From Streptomyces sedi (GTDB lineage: Bacteria; Actinomycetota; Actinomycetes; Streptomycetales; Streptomycetaceae), in contig NZ_VDGT01000001.1 of the NCBI RefSeq assembly GCF_006335015.1, forward strand, positions 558,001 through 622,000: a stretch of 64,000 nt of DNA, read 5' to 3'. Below, piece by piece: positions 16,901-23,519 of this stretch. The notes under the pieces were generated by a model, which was not told the origin of the DNA, ran no database searches, and saw only the letters and a program-made list of their open reading frames with translations. Position numbers and translations under genes: made by a program. The stretch's first letter is position 1. Every line of letters starts with the position of its first letter.

Positions 16901-18541
16901 CTCGTCGTCGATGCAGAGCGCGAAGATGGAGACCGAGGGCCCCTCGCGCAGCAGCCGGATCACGCCGGGCAGCGAGCGCATCTTCCGGGAGCCGTCGAAG
17001 ACGACGACGATGTCCGGGTCCTTGAACGACGAGGTGCCGTTGGAGCGGGCCTGCTTGGCCGCCTTCTGGCGGGCGTCGAGGGCCGCGGTCAGCTCGGCGA
17101 CGCGGGCGCCGATGGTCTCGGCGTCGTTGCCGACCAGGAGGTTGGTGTCCTGCTCGGGGGCCGGCCTGGAGTGCGGCAGCCAGCGCATCCACTCCCAGCT
17201 GTACTGGCCGGTGCCGTCCGTGAGCATGACGAACTGGACGTCGATCGGGCTGTGCAGCACGGCGATCTGGCCGACGGACCAGCGGGCCAGCGCGCGCGCC
17301 GAGTCCCCGGAGCCGGCGTAGCCGATGACTCCGAGGGTGCGCAGCGGCAGGGTGACGGGGGCGTCGGCGATCTTCCAGGCGACCTGGCGCTTGTGCTCGT
17401 CCTGCTCGGGGTCGGTGAGCACGACCTCCGAGTCCAGCTGGACGGTGCCCACGCGCAGCAGCAGGTGGTCGTCGTCGGTGCGGCGGCGCTCGAAGAGCCG
17501 GGTGCGCGGCCCGGTGGCCTGGGTGAGCACGGTGGCCGGGTCGGGTGCGGCGTGCCGACGGGCGAACCGCTCGGCGATCAGCGCGTCGCGCGCGTCCTTC
17601 TCGATCCTGGCCTTGCGCTCCTTGTACTCCTCCAGCTTCTTGGCGTGCGATATCCGGCCGCGCTTCTTGTCCATGAAGTAGTTGGACAGCAGCATGACCG
17701 GGCTCATGAAGGCCATCATGAGGAAGAGCCAGCGGCCGGTGATCGAGGCCATGGCGACGGCGCCGACCACGGGGAGGATCGCCATCAGCCAGGGCAGCGG
17801 GCGCTTCTCGCGCTCGCCGGGCGGCTTGGGGAGCTGGAACTGCGTCTGCCGCTCGGGCGGCAGCAGCCGCGGCGGGCGGTTGTAGTCGAGGCCGGCGCCG
17901 TCCTCGGAGACCTTGAGCGCGGCGTCCGGCGGGAAGTAGGGGGTCAGCTCGAAGAGGGAGTCGCCGACGGAGAGTTGCTTGCCCAGCTTCCAGACGGCGC
18001 GGTCGCCCTCGTTGTGGAAGAAGGGCTCGCCGTCGATCAGGGGCTGCTCGTCGCTGTAGACCGTGACGTGGCAGGTGCCCTCGGCGGCGACCCGCAGGGT
18101 CATCGCGCGGTCGGGCAGCGTCGGGTCCGGCACGTGGATGTGGACCTGCTGTCCGGCGCCGATCTCGACCTTGCCGACGCCGATGCGGTGCACGGCGCCG
18201 GCGGCGGGGCCGCCCACGACGCGCAGCTCCACCAGGCCGTTGGGCTCCGGCGGCCAGCAGCCGCTGGGGTTGTGGAGGCTGACGACGCCGCCCTCGCGCA
18301 GCGGGGACTGGGCCAGCGTGAGACCGGGGTCGACGTACTCGCCGTTGACGAAGAGGTGGGCCCCACCCGGTGCCTCCGCGTACCCGGGCTGGCCGCCGGC
18401 CTGCGCCGGCGCGAATCGGCTGCCGACCGCCTGCGTGAACTCGGGTGTCAGGTCCGCGATCTGCGTCTCCGGGTCGGCGTCGACCACGGTGTCGGCCCGA
18501 TGCCCCCCGACCGGGTCTACTACTGTCAGGGTCAGGCGCAC
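13973..18541 (-). CDS. type VII secretion FtsK/SpoIIIE ATPase, EssC/EccC type with FHA-like N-terminus
   Basis: A 1522-aa motor protein of type VII secretion. Order: a ubiquitin/FHA-like N-terminus (LTLTVVDPVGG; VELRVVGGPAAGAVHRIGVG; about 1-215), two transmembrane helices (about 250-288), a coiled linker, then three FtsK/SpoIIIE domains. Domain 1 has a full Walker A (GTTGSGKSELL, about 714-724) and Walker B (LLIVIDEFA). Domains 2 and 3 have GGAPRSGRSQ with LVVLIDRWE, and GPPKSGRST with IVVLVDDGED: the P-loop Lys is replaced by Arg and the Walker B Glu is lost, as usual for substrate-binding EccC domains. FHA-like plus helices plus three ATPases is the EssC (Firmicutes) layout rather than mycobacterial EccC. 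GGGAGG directly abuts ATG 18545-18547 but is 6 nt from GTG 18539-18541, so I prefer the GTG. Confidence 0.93.
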   Translation of the reverse strand: MRLTLTVVDPVGGHRADTVVDADPETQIADLTPEFTQAVGSRFAPAQAGGQPGYAEAPGGAHLFVNGEYVDPGLTLAQSPLREGGVVSLHNPSGCWPPEPNGLVELRVVGGPAAGAVHRIGVGKVEIGAGQQVHIHVPDPTLPDRAMTLRVAAEGTCHVTVYSDEQPLIDGEPFFHNEGDRAVWKLGKQLSVGDSLFELTPYFPPDAALKVSEDGAGLDYNRPPRLLPPERQTQFQLPKPPGEREKRPLPWLMAILPVVGAVAMASITGRWLFLMMAFMSPVMLLSNYFMDKKRGRISHAKKLEEYKERKARIEKDARDALIAERFARRHAAPDPATVLTQATGPRTRLFERRRTDDDHLLLRVGTVQLDSEVVLTDPEQDEHKRQVAWKIADAPVTLPLRTLGVIGYAGSGDSARALARWSVGQIAVLHSPIDVQFVMLTDGTGQYSWEWMRWLPHSRPAPEQDTNLLVGNDAETIGARVAELTAALDARQKAAKQARSNGTSSFKDPDIVVVFDGSRKMRSLPGVIRLLREGPSVSIFALCIDDEERFLPGECQAVVIAEPNPDRAAKSGTRQPGFATGFHTFLAVPGSAFPGQAGPSAPAPTVSADRLRVEQTGAWRIRGVRPDWVLPEWCELMARSLSPIRDISGESEDAALPSASRLLDVIEMEPPSPGAVAARWQMGGQSTEAVIGESYDGAFAIDLRRDGPHGLIAGTTGSGKSELLQTIVASLAVANTPENMTFVLVDYKGGSAFKDCVQLPHTVGMVTDLDNYLVERALSSLGAELTRREHMLADVGAKDIEDYQDLIRRNPGRLAPLPRLLIVIDEFASMVRELPDFVKGLVNIAQRGRSLGIHLLLATQRPSGVVSPEIRANTNLRIALRVTDGSESSDVIDAPDAGFIAKSTPGRAYVRLGHASLVPFQSGRVGGRRPGTVDPAVSRPWSGQLEWNNLGRAALKKPPGAKSQEEEITDLKVLVDAVIEADRQLGFPKQHSPWLPALGDSVLLRDLEHPAPAGMLPAAPYGVEDLPTQQARRSVAIDFRTFGHMLVGGAPRSGRSQMLRTMAGSLAWVHSTADVHIYGIDCGNGALNALTRLPNCGAVVTRNQVERVRRLIRRLRQEMDRRQDVLAADALADINEQRASAEPDKRLPHLVVLIDRWEGWVSTLGEIDHGALTDEVFVMMREGASVGIHVVIVGDRSVLSGRISTLTEERYAMRLSDRSDYSNIGMAARKVPENIADGRMFRNQALTEIQVAVLAEELSGQAQAAALGAIGDWATQRDAAVPRNRRPFRVDVLPSRLTFADAWEMRDPDTSNSRLWGLIGVGGDELMGYGPDLAQGTPAFIIAGPPKSGRSTVLTMLAKSYLAQGVRVVVAAPRPSPLRDLAGQEGVVQVFTGDDLDEKDLREAVSTSSVENPIVVLVDDGEDLRRCDAADEFKALVTQGSQLGRYLVLGGDEGEICGGFSGWQVDAKKARRGALLSPTTHRSGELIGAKLPRSAAAEQPTPGRAILHLGDGTPFSVTTPAP

Positions 18542-19070
18542 ACTCATCCTCCCGTTGCTGACACGGTCTCCTTCTGGTCGAGACCGGCTCAATCATCGCA
18601 TCCCGCACCGACAGGAACGCCGGGACGGTGGACGGCCTTCGAAACGGTCGCGGAGCGCGGCCGGGCCATCGCCACGGTGAGAGATGACGCGGTAAACGCC
18701 GCTGGTTCCCGTCGGTTGGTCGCTTCTCCCACGATGCCGCAGTTTTCGCCGCTCCGGAAGCGGATCGGGCGCGTGGGAGGCGCTTACCGGACGCCAGCGT
18801 ACGGGGCGTGCGCCACAGGGGGCGCGAGCCGGCGCGTGAGGTGTTCGGGGGTGGTGGTGGTTCACGCCGACCCGTGTTCTTTCCGGGGCCTTTCCGGGAC
18901 GGGTGTGGGGTCGGTGTGGGGGGTCGTGCGGGGCGCGTGGGCGCGTCGGGGCCGGTGGGAGGGCGCTCGGCGATGTTCGTGCGGATCGGGTGCAACCGTC
19001 GGGGAACGAGTGGCGTCCTTCGTGTCGTTGAGGGCGCGAACGACTCGCGAGGAAGGCACCGAGACCGGGC

Positions 19071-19099
19071 TTTCGTCCGAAGTGCCGCCCACGTAGGGT
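19071..19099 (+). promoter_or_regulatory. candidate promoter of the esx-like operon
   Basis: TTTCGT (19071-19076), 17-nt spacer, TAGGGT (19094-19099). Transcription would start near 19106 and give a leader of about 55 nt containing the hairpin at 19117-19138. Confidence 0.45.
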
Positions 19100-19116
19100 G
19101 AGTACCTCAACGAATT

Positions 19117-19138
19117 GCGGGAGGAAGCCGCCTCCCGC
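19117..19138 (+). promoter_or_regulatory. stem-loop in the 5' leader of the esx-like operon
   Basis: Perfect 8-bp stem GCGGGAGG/CCTCCCGC (19117-19124, 19131-19138) with a 6-nt loop, placed 10 nt before the GAGGAGG ribosome binding site of the first WXG100 gene. The 3' arm CCTCCC could also pair with that ribosome binding site, so the leader might switch between two folds, or the stem may simply stabilise the mRNA. Confidence 0.5.
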
Positions 19139-19161
19139 CAGGGCCAGAGGAGGGGACCGCC

Positions 19162-19458
19162 ATGAGCGATATGGATGTGACTTATGACGATATGCAGGAG
19201 GCGGGGGACCGACTCATCGACGAGCGGGAGCAGATCGACCAGAAGCTGTCGTCGCTCCAGAGCTACATCGACAACCTGGTCCAGACCGGCTTCGTGACGA
19301 GCCGGGCCTCGCGTGCCTTCGACGACTCGTACCGCGAGTTCACCCAGGGTGCCCGCAAGGTGATCGAGGGTCTTGAGGGCATGGGTACCTACCTCAAGAC
19401 CGCGGCCGACACCTACCGCGACACCGACGAGGGCCTCGAAGGCGCCATCCGCGGCTGA
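19162..19458 (+). CDS. WXG100-family (ESAT-6-like) protein
   Basis: A 98-aa helical hairpin protein of the size and shape of EsxA/EsxB, the small substrates and partners of type VII secretion. Two predicted helices (DMQEAGDRLIDEREQIDQKLSSLQSYIDNLV and ASRAFDDSYREFTQGARKVIEGLEGMGTYLK described by position 10-40 and 48-80) flank the turn TGFVTSR, where the usual WxG is missing. The C-terminus carries YRDTD, matching the YxxxD/E export signal. GAGGAGG lies 8 nt before the ATG. First gene of a rightward operon facing the EssC/EccC-type ATPase; probably dimerises with the next product. Confidence 0.88.
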   Translation: MSDMDVTYDDMQEAGDRLIDEREQIDQKLSSLQSYIDNLVQTGFVTSRASRAFDDSYREFTQGARKVIEGLEGMGTYLKTAADTYRDTDEGLEGAIRG

Positions 19459-19630
19459 TCCCCGCCTGCGCGTCGAGGGCGGCGCCGGGTGTCCTCGTGA
19501 CATCCGGCGCCGCCCTTTCGGCTGCCGGGGGCCGTCCGCCCCGGCCCGGGAGGCGCACGCGAGGGGCCGGGCGGGAGCACACGGCACGACGGGGGAACGA
19601 CGGGGAGACGACGGGGAGAGTAGTAGCGAG

Positions 19631-19930
19631 ATGTCCTTCTTGAGATTCTTCGAGGACGAGGTCAGGGAGTTGGCGGCCCGGCTGGAGGCGAGCGGCGACG
19701 ACATGCGGGAGGCGTCGCGCAGTCTCGCCGACGCCAGCGGTTCCCGCATCGGGCCCCCCGACCTGGGCAGCAGGTGTGACGACTTCGCCGACTCCTGGGA
19801 CTACGGGTTCGGCCAGCTCTCGGAGTTGACCTCCGGTATCGGTGATGTCGCGATCAACGCGGCCGAGACCTACACCGCCACCGACGAGGAGCTGGAACGT
19901 GCCCTCAACGAGGGCGGAAGCGGGGCCTGA
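19631..19930 (+). CDS. WXG100-like small protein
   Basis: A 99-aa helical protein similar in size and layout to the preceding one. The first helix is FFEDEVRELAARLEASGDDMREASRSL, the turn region is CDDFADSWDYGFGQL (Trp present, spacing not a strict WxG), and the second helix ends in YTATD, a YxxxD/E type VII export signal. Start ATG 19631 is chosen for the length and because the upstream part of the frame is the Arg/Pro-rich shadow of the intergenic region. No strong Shine-Dalgarno: only GGGAGAG 10-15 nt upstream. Likely heterodimer partner of the 98-aa protein. Confidence 0.82.
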   Translation: MSFLRFFEDEVRELAARLEASGDDMREASRSLADASGSRIGPPDLGSRCDDFADSWDYGFGQLSELTSGIGDVAINAAETYTATDEELERALNEGGSGA

Positions 19931-19936
19931 CCAACC

Positions 19937-21316
19937 ATGAGTGACGCGTATCCGAACCTGGGCTTCGACCCGTGCCCCGGCGACCTCGCCGCCGCCGAGT
20001 CCGTGGCCCAGACCATCCACGACGTGGCGAGTCTCAGCTCGTCCACGCACACCACCCTGACCGCGATCAACACCTCAAGCGGCATCTGGGTGGGCCGCGC
20101 CGCCGACGCGTTCAGTGAGACGTTCGACGAGGTGCCGCCCTATCTCCAGCGCGCGGTCAACGCGTTGGACGCCGCCGCGCGGGCCCTCCAGCACTGGGTG
20201 CACGACCTGGACCGGTTCCAGCAGACGGCACGCCACCTGGAGGAGGAGGCCGCCACCGCCCAACAGCAGGTCGCCAGCGCGCAGTCGGCCGTGGACTCGC
20301 TGCCGTCCGACACCTCGGAGATGGACGACGACGAGCTCTCCGAGCACGAGGACGACGAACGCGCCAGGGGCAACGCGCTCAACAACGCGAACGCCGCGCT
20401 CAACGAGGTGATCCGCCGCGCCGAGCAGCTGCACCGGGACTACCAGGAGGCCGCCGAAGACACCTCGCGCGCGCTCTCCGCCGCCGCGGACGACGCGCCG
20501 CCGGAGCCGGGACTCTTCGAGTCGATCGGCAACGCGGTCGCCGACATCGTCGACTTTCTGACCGACCCCAACACCTGGAAGCTGATCGGCGACATCTTCG
20601 CCGACATCGCGGCCGTGGTCGGCGTGATCTGCCTCGCGGTGGCCGTGATCGGGCTGTTCGTCGCCAGCGGCGGCACGGCCGCGCTGATCCTGGGCGCGAT
20701 CGGCACCATCGGCGGCTACATCGGGCTGGGCGCCGGCGCCGCCGGGCTGCTCTTCCACGGCATGGCGATGGCCGGCGGCGCCGAGGGCGTCACCTGGGAG
20801 ACCATCGGCTTCGACCTGATCACGGTCGCCACCGGCGGGCTCGGCGTGCTGGGCTCCGGCATCGCGGGCGCGGCCAGGGCGACGGGCCCCGTGGCCGGGA
20901 TATTCAGCGGGTTCGGCGGCGCCGGTCGCGGCTGGTCGCTGGTCGGCAGCGGCATGGACTGGGCGGGGAACATCCTCGGCAACGCCGGTTCAGCGGAGAG
21001 CCAGCGGCGGCGGATGAACGACGACGGCACCACGTTCAGCGACATCCCGATCATCGGCCCGATCGCCGACCTGGGCGACCTGGCGGGCGAGCACATGGCG
21101 CCCGACGCCCAGTTCGTGCCGCCGCCCGTCGGCGACTCCGGTCCGGTGCCGATGCCCGAGGTCACCCCGCCCGGCGACCCGATCCCGATGCCGGAGGTCA
21201 CCCCGCCGGGCGACCCGATACCGATGCCGGAGGTCGTGCCCGCGGCGCTGACCCCGGACTCGGTGCTCACCGGCACGGACGGCGCGTTCCTCAGCGGCCT
21301 TGAGGTCGCGGCATGA
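19937..21316 (+). CDS. WXG-domain membrane protein with Pro-repeat C-terminus
   Basis: A 459-aa protein. Residues 1-90 form a WXG100-like helical hairpin with a canonical WVG (residues 51-53, in GIWVGRAADAF). Residues 90-195 are an acidic coiled coil. Residues about 200-330 hold several hydrophobic helices (VVGVICLAVAVIGLFVASGG; ALILGAIGTIGGYIGLGAGAAGLLF). The tail repeats P-[IV]-PMPEV-xPPGD three times. This is the layout of LXG/WXG polymorphic toxins, but no toxin domain follows; the protein ends GAFLSGLEVAA. It could be a secreted scaffold, an effector that lost its toxin, or a structural part of the machine. Six nt separate it from the upstream gene and it overlaps the next by 4 nt. Confidence 0.8.
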   Translation: MSDAYPNLGFDPCPGDLAAAESVAQTIHDVASLSSSTHTTLTAINTSSGIWVGRAADAFSETFDEVPPYLQRAVNALDAAARALQHWVHDLDRFQQTARHLEEEAATAQQQVASAQSAVDSLPSDTSEMDDDELSEHEDDERARGNALNNANAALNEVIRRAEQLHRDYQEAAEDTSRALSAAADDAPPEPGLFESIGNAVADIVDFLTDPNTWKLIGDIFADIAAVVGVICLAVAVIGLFVASGGTAALILGAIGTIGGYIGLGAGAAGLLFHGMAMAGGAEGVTWETIGFDLITVATGGLGVLGSGIAGAARATGPVAGIFSGFGGAGRGWSLVGSGMDWAGNILGNAGSAESQRRRMNDDGTTFSDIPIIGPIADLGDLAGEHMAPDAQFVPPPVGDSGPVPMPEVTPPGDPIPMPEVTPPGDPIPMPEVVPAALTPDSVLTGTDGAFLSGLEVAA

Positions 21317-22065
21317 GCGCCCCCGCCGAGCCGGCCGAGGGCGCCGGCATACCGATCGACTTCACCGCGCGCATCCCGGACAGCTACGTCCCGCTGCCCG
21401 ACTCGCCCTCGCCCGAGGAGTGGTCGCACACCCTGGACCGGCTGATGCCGACGGTCGAGGGCGAGGGCCGGAACTACGCGATGGACAACATGCCGCGCGT
21501 GCTGCCGATGCTCCAGGTCGACGAGGTGTGCAAGACGGCGCTCCACATCAGCGTGGAGAACGGCTCACTGGCGCTCGGGATGCTGGTCGTCGGCCTGCTG
21601 CCGACGGGACACGAGTCGGCGCTGATCGCGGCCGAGTCCATCTACCGGGTGAAGAAGGAGGAGTACTTCGGCGAGGTGCCCGAGGACCAACTGACCGACA
21701 TCGACGAGCGGTTGGCGAAGGGCTCGCGCGGCCCGCAGGACACCCTGATGGCGACCAAGCTGCCGGGCGGCCCCGCGGTGACCTCGATCTCGCTGCGGTC
21801 GATGACGTTCACGCGTCCCGAGGGCATCGGCCACGGCCCGCCGCCGAAGCTGGGGATCTCCTTCCTCCAGCTGGCGATGCCGGCGCCCAGGGACTACTGC
21901 GTCTACTTCACCATCGCGACGCCGACCCTGCGCCACACCCCGGTCTTCGGGGATCACCTGGCGAAGATCGCCCGCACCGTCTCGTTCGACCCGGACACGG
22001 TGGCCAAGGCCGCCAAGGGCGACGACGTGGTCTTCACCAGGGACCTGCGGGGCGCCCCCGCCTGA
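21313..22065 (+). CDS. hypothetical protein co-translated with the WXG-domain protein
   Basis: A 250-aa soluble protein with no signal peptide or membrane helix. The frame overlaps the previous gene by ATGA, so the pair is made together, as with effectors and their chaperone or immunity partners. The C-terminal half (LGISFLQLAMPAPRDYCVYFTIATPTLRHTPVFGDHLAKIARTV, about 188-231) has the texture of PsbP/LpqN-like mixed domains, but I would not assign a family. Highly acidic N-terminus (PAEPAEGAG). Position in the type VII operon suggests a chaperone or protective partner; unproven. Confidence 0.78.
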   Translation: MSAPAEPAEGAGIPIDFTARIPDSYVPLPDSPSPEEWSHTLDRLMPTVEGEGRNYAMDNMPRVLPMLQVDEVCKTALHISVENGSLALGMLVVGLLPTGHESALIAAESIYRVKKEEYFGEVPEDQLTDIDERLAKGSRGPQDTLMATKLPGGPAVTSISLRSMTFTRPEGIGHGPPPKLGISFLQLAMPAPRDYCVYFTIATPTLRHTPVFGDHLAKIARTVSFDPDTVAKAAKGDDVVFTRDLRGAPA

Positions 22066-22114
22066 GGGGGCCGGCCCGCCGGGATCGGGGGACCCGGCGG
22101 GCATCATGGTGGTC

Positions 22115-23095
22115 ATGAACGTGACGACGGGAGACGGGGACTGGCTGGGCCGGCTGCGGCCGATCAACGACTACCTGGTGGCGCTCGACCGGCAGCACTA
22201 CGAACGGTCGGGCGTCGCCCCGCTGGTGCTGGCGCTGCTCGCGGTCCCCGTCGCCGCGTTGGCGGTGCTGGCGGGCGTCGCGATGCCGCTGACGAACGTC
22301 GAGGAGTGGGCCGGCTGGCTGCTGCCCGGCGTTCCGGTCGCGGCGGTGTCGCTGTGGGGGACGTGGCTGGCGTTGCGCCGGCTCACCCCGCGCCACGGGC
22401 CGCTGGGCGCGGAGTTCCGCGCCGGTGAGGATCAACGGGCCGCGCAGCTCGCGCAGTTGTACGCGCTGCCGCCGCTGGGCCCGGCGTGGGGCGCGGCCCT
22501 GTGGGGGCGTGCGGAGGAGCTGTACCAGCGCTCGACCTCGGGGCTGACGGCGTTCGCTCCGCGTGACCAGCGGGAGCTGGTGCACGGGATGCGCACGGCG
22601 CCGTTCCGCAACTTCCGCTGGACGCTCGCCGGTTGGGGCGTCGGGGCACTGACCGTGGTCGGCACCCTCGGCGCGGCGGCGCCGGTGCTGGCGGCGCCGT
22701 CAGAGAACGCGCCCCTGCTGCTGGTCGTCGCGGTGGTGGCGGTCGGCTGGTCGCTCTGCTTCCGGTACTGCTTCCTGAAGTGGCGGCCGGCGGGCGACCG
22801 GGTGCCACGCACCCAGAAGGTCGGCTGGCGCCACGAACTGGCGTGGCTGCGCCACCAGATGGTGGCCAGCGGCGTGCTGGCCGGCTGGCGGGTGCCGGCG
22901 CTGCACACCGAACGGCTGTGGCGGCTGACCGGCGGCGGTCGCCGCTCCCCCGCGGCGACGCTGGCCCGGCTGCCGGAGAACGCGTTGGCCGTGCGGCGCT
23001 TCTACTGGCGGTACGTGGGGGCCGGGGTGGTCCGGCTGGCCGCGTTCTTCGTCGGGTGCTACCTGATCGCCACGGCGGTCAGCCTGGCCGGCTGA
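22115..23095 (+). CDS. polytopic membrane protein of the type VII locus
   Basis: A 326-aa membrane protein with about five hydrophobic segments: LVLALLAVPVAALAVLAGVAM, WLLPGVPVAAVSLWGTWLAL, GVGALTVVGTLGAAAPVLAA, LLLVVAVVAVGWSLCFRYCF and a C-terminal LAAFFVGCYLIATAVSLAG. A conserved-looking cytosolic stretch (WRHELAWLRHQMVASGVLAGWRVP) lies between. Family not recognised. Fifty nt after the 250-aa gene. Two ATGs are possible, 22106 and 22115; the second has CATCAT 7 nt upstream, as in leaderless starts, so it may have its own promoter. It could be the operon's membrane partner in place of an EccD-like channel, but nothing in the sequence proves that. Confidence 0.75.
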   Translation: MNVTTGDGDWLGRLRPINDYLVALDRQHYERSGVAPLVLALLAVPVAALAVLAGVAMPLTNVEEWAGWLLPGVPVAAVSLWGTWLALRRLTPRHGPLGAEFRAGEDQRAAQLAQLYALPPLGPAWGAALWGRAEELYQRSTSGLTAFAPRDQRELVHGMRTAPFRNFRWTLAGWGVGALTVVGTLGAAAPVLAAPSENAPLLLVVAVVAVGWSLCFRYCFLKWRPAGDRVPRTQKVGWRHELAWLRHQMVASGVLAGWRVPALHTERLWRLTGGGRRSPAATLARLPENALAVRRFYWRYVGAGVVRLAAFFVGCYLIATAVSLAG

Positions 23096-23129
23096 GCCGG
23101 AGCGCCCACCGGCGCGACAGGCACCCACC

Positions 23130-23510
23130 GGGCCGCAGACGACAACCCACCCGGCCGGTGCGCCACCGTAGTCGTCTCACCCCCGCCACACAGCATTCGC
23201 GCAGTTCCCCGCGCCCCCAAGCCGCCCACCGCCGGTGAAGGGGCGCGGGGAACTGCGCGAGCAACCCGCCACCGGGCTCACGCCGACAACCCACCCGGCC
23301 GGTACGGCACCGTAGTCGTCTCACCCCCGCCACAAATGCACCGCGCAGTTCCCCGCGCCCCCAAGCCGCCCACCGGCCCAGAAGGGGCGCGGGGAACTGC
23401 GCGAGCAACCCACCACCGGGCCGCAGACGACAACCCGCCCCCACCGGCCAGGTGAGTAGTCGACCAACCCCCGCCACACAGCATGCGCGCAGTTCCCCGC
23501 GCCCCTTCAG
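23130..23510. repeat. tandem 144-bp palindromic repeat (2.6 copies)
   Basis: Two full units of exactly 144 bp (23130-23273, 23274-23417) and a third truncated one (23418-about 23510). Each begins GGGCYSACGMCGACAACC, contains a TAGTCG stretch, and carries a long inverted repeat: GCGCAGTTCCCCGCGCCCC on the left arm and its complement on the right (first unit 23198-23217 with 23240-23260). A related unit lies at 60291-60505 and a shortened arm pair at 56779-56831. They fill the gap between two convergent genes, where the hairpins can act as bidirectional terminators. Confidence 0.9.
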
Positions 23511-23519
23511 GTGCACCCC

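Larger units (their letters stand above)
18542..19161. other. divergent intergenic region of the type VII locus
   Basis: About 620 bases between the ATPase gene (leftward) and the esx-like operon (rightward). I see no convincing gene. Near the ATPase gene, a 7-bp inverted repeat (CGGTCTC 18564-18570 / GAGACCG 18580-18586) lies in the leader. The middle (18860-18990) is G-rich on the plus strand. The right end carries the esx promoter and a leader hairpin, listed separately. Confidence 0.6.

Noticed and set aside
18593..18865. 90-codon minus-strand frame upstream of the type VII ATPase gene
   Set aside because: His/Arg/Pro-rich without motif or ribosome binding site; it overlaps the likely promoter region.
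15980..19096. A 1038-codon plus-strand frame over the type VII ATPase gene
   Set aside because: Antisense shadow of the ATPase reading frame; no domain, and it runs on into the intergenic region without a change in texture.
23130..23510. Possible CRISPR array
   Set aside because: The units are 144 bp, adjacent and palindromic, with no unique spacers; no cas gene nearby.
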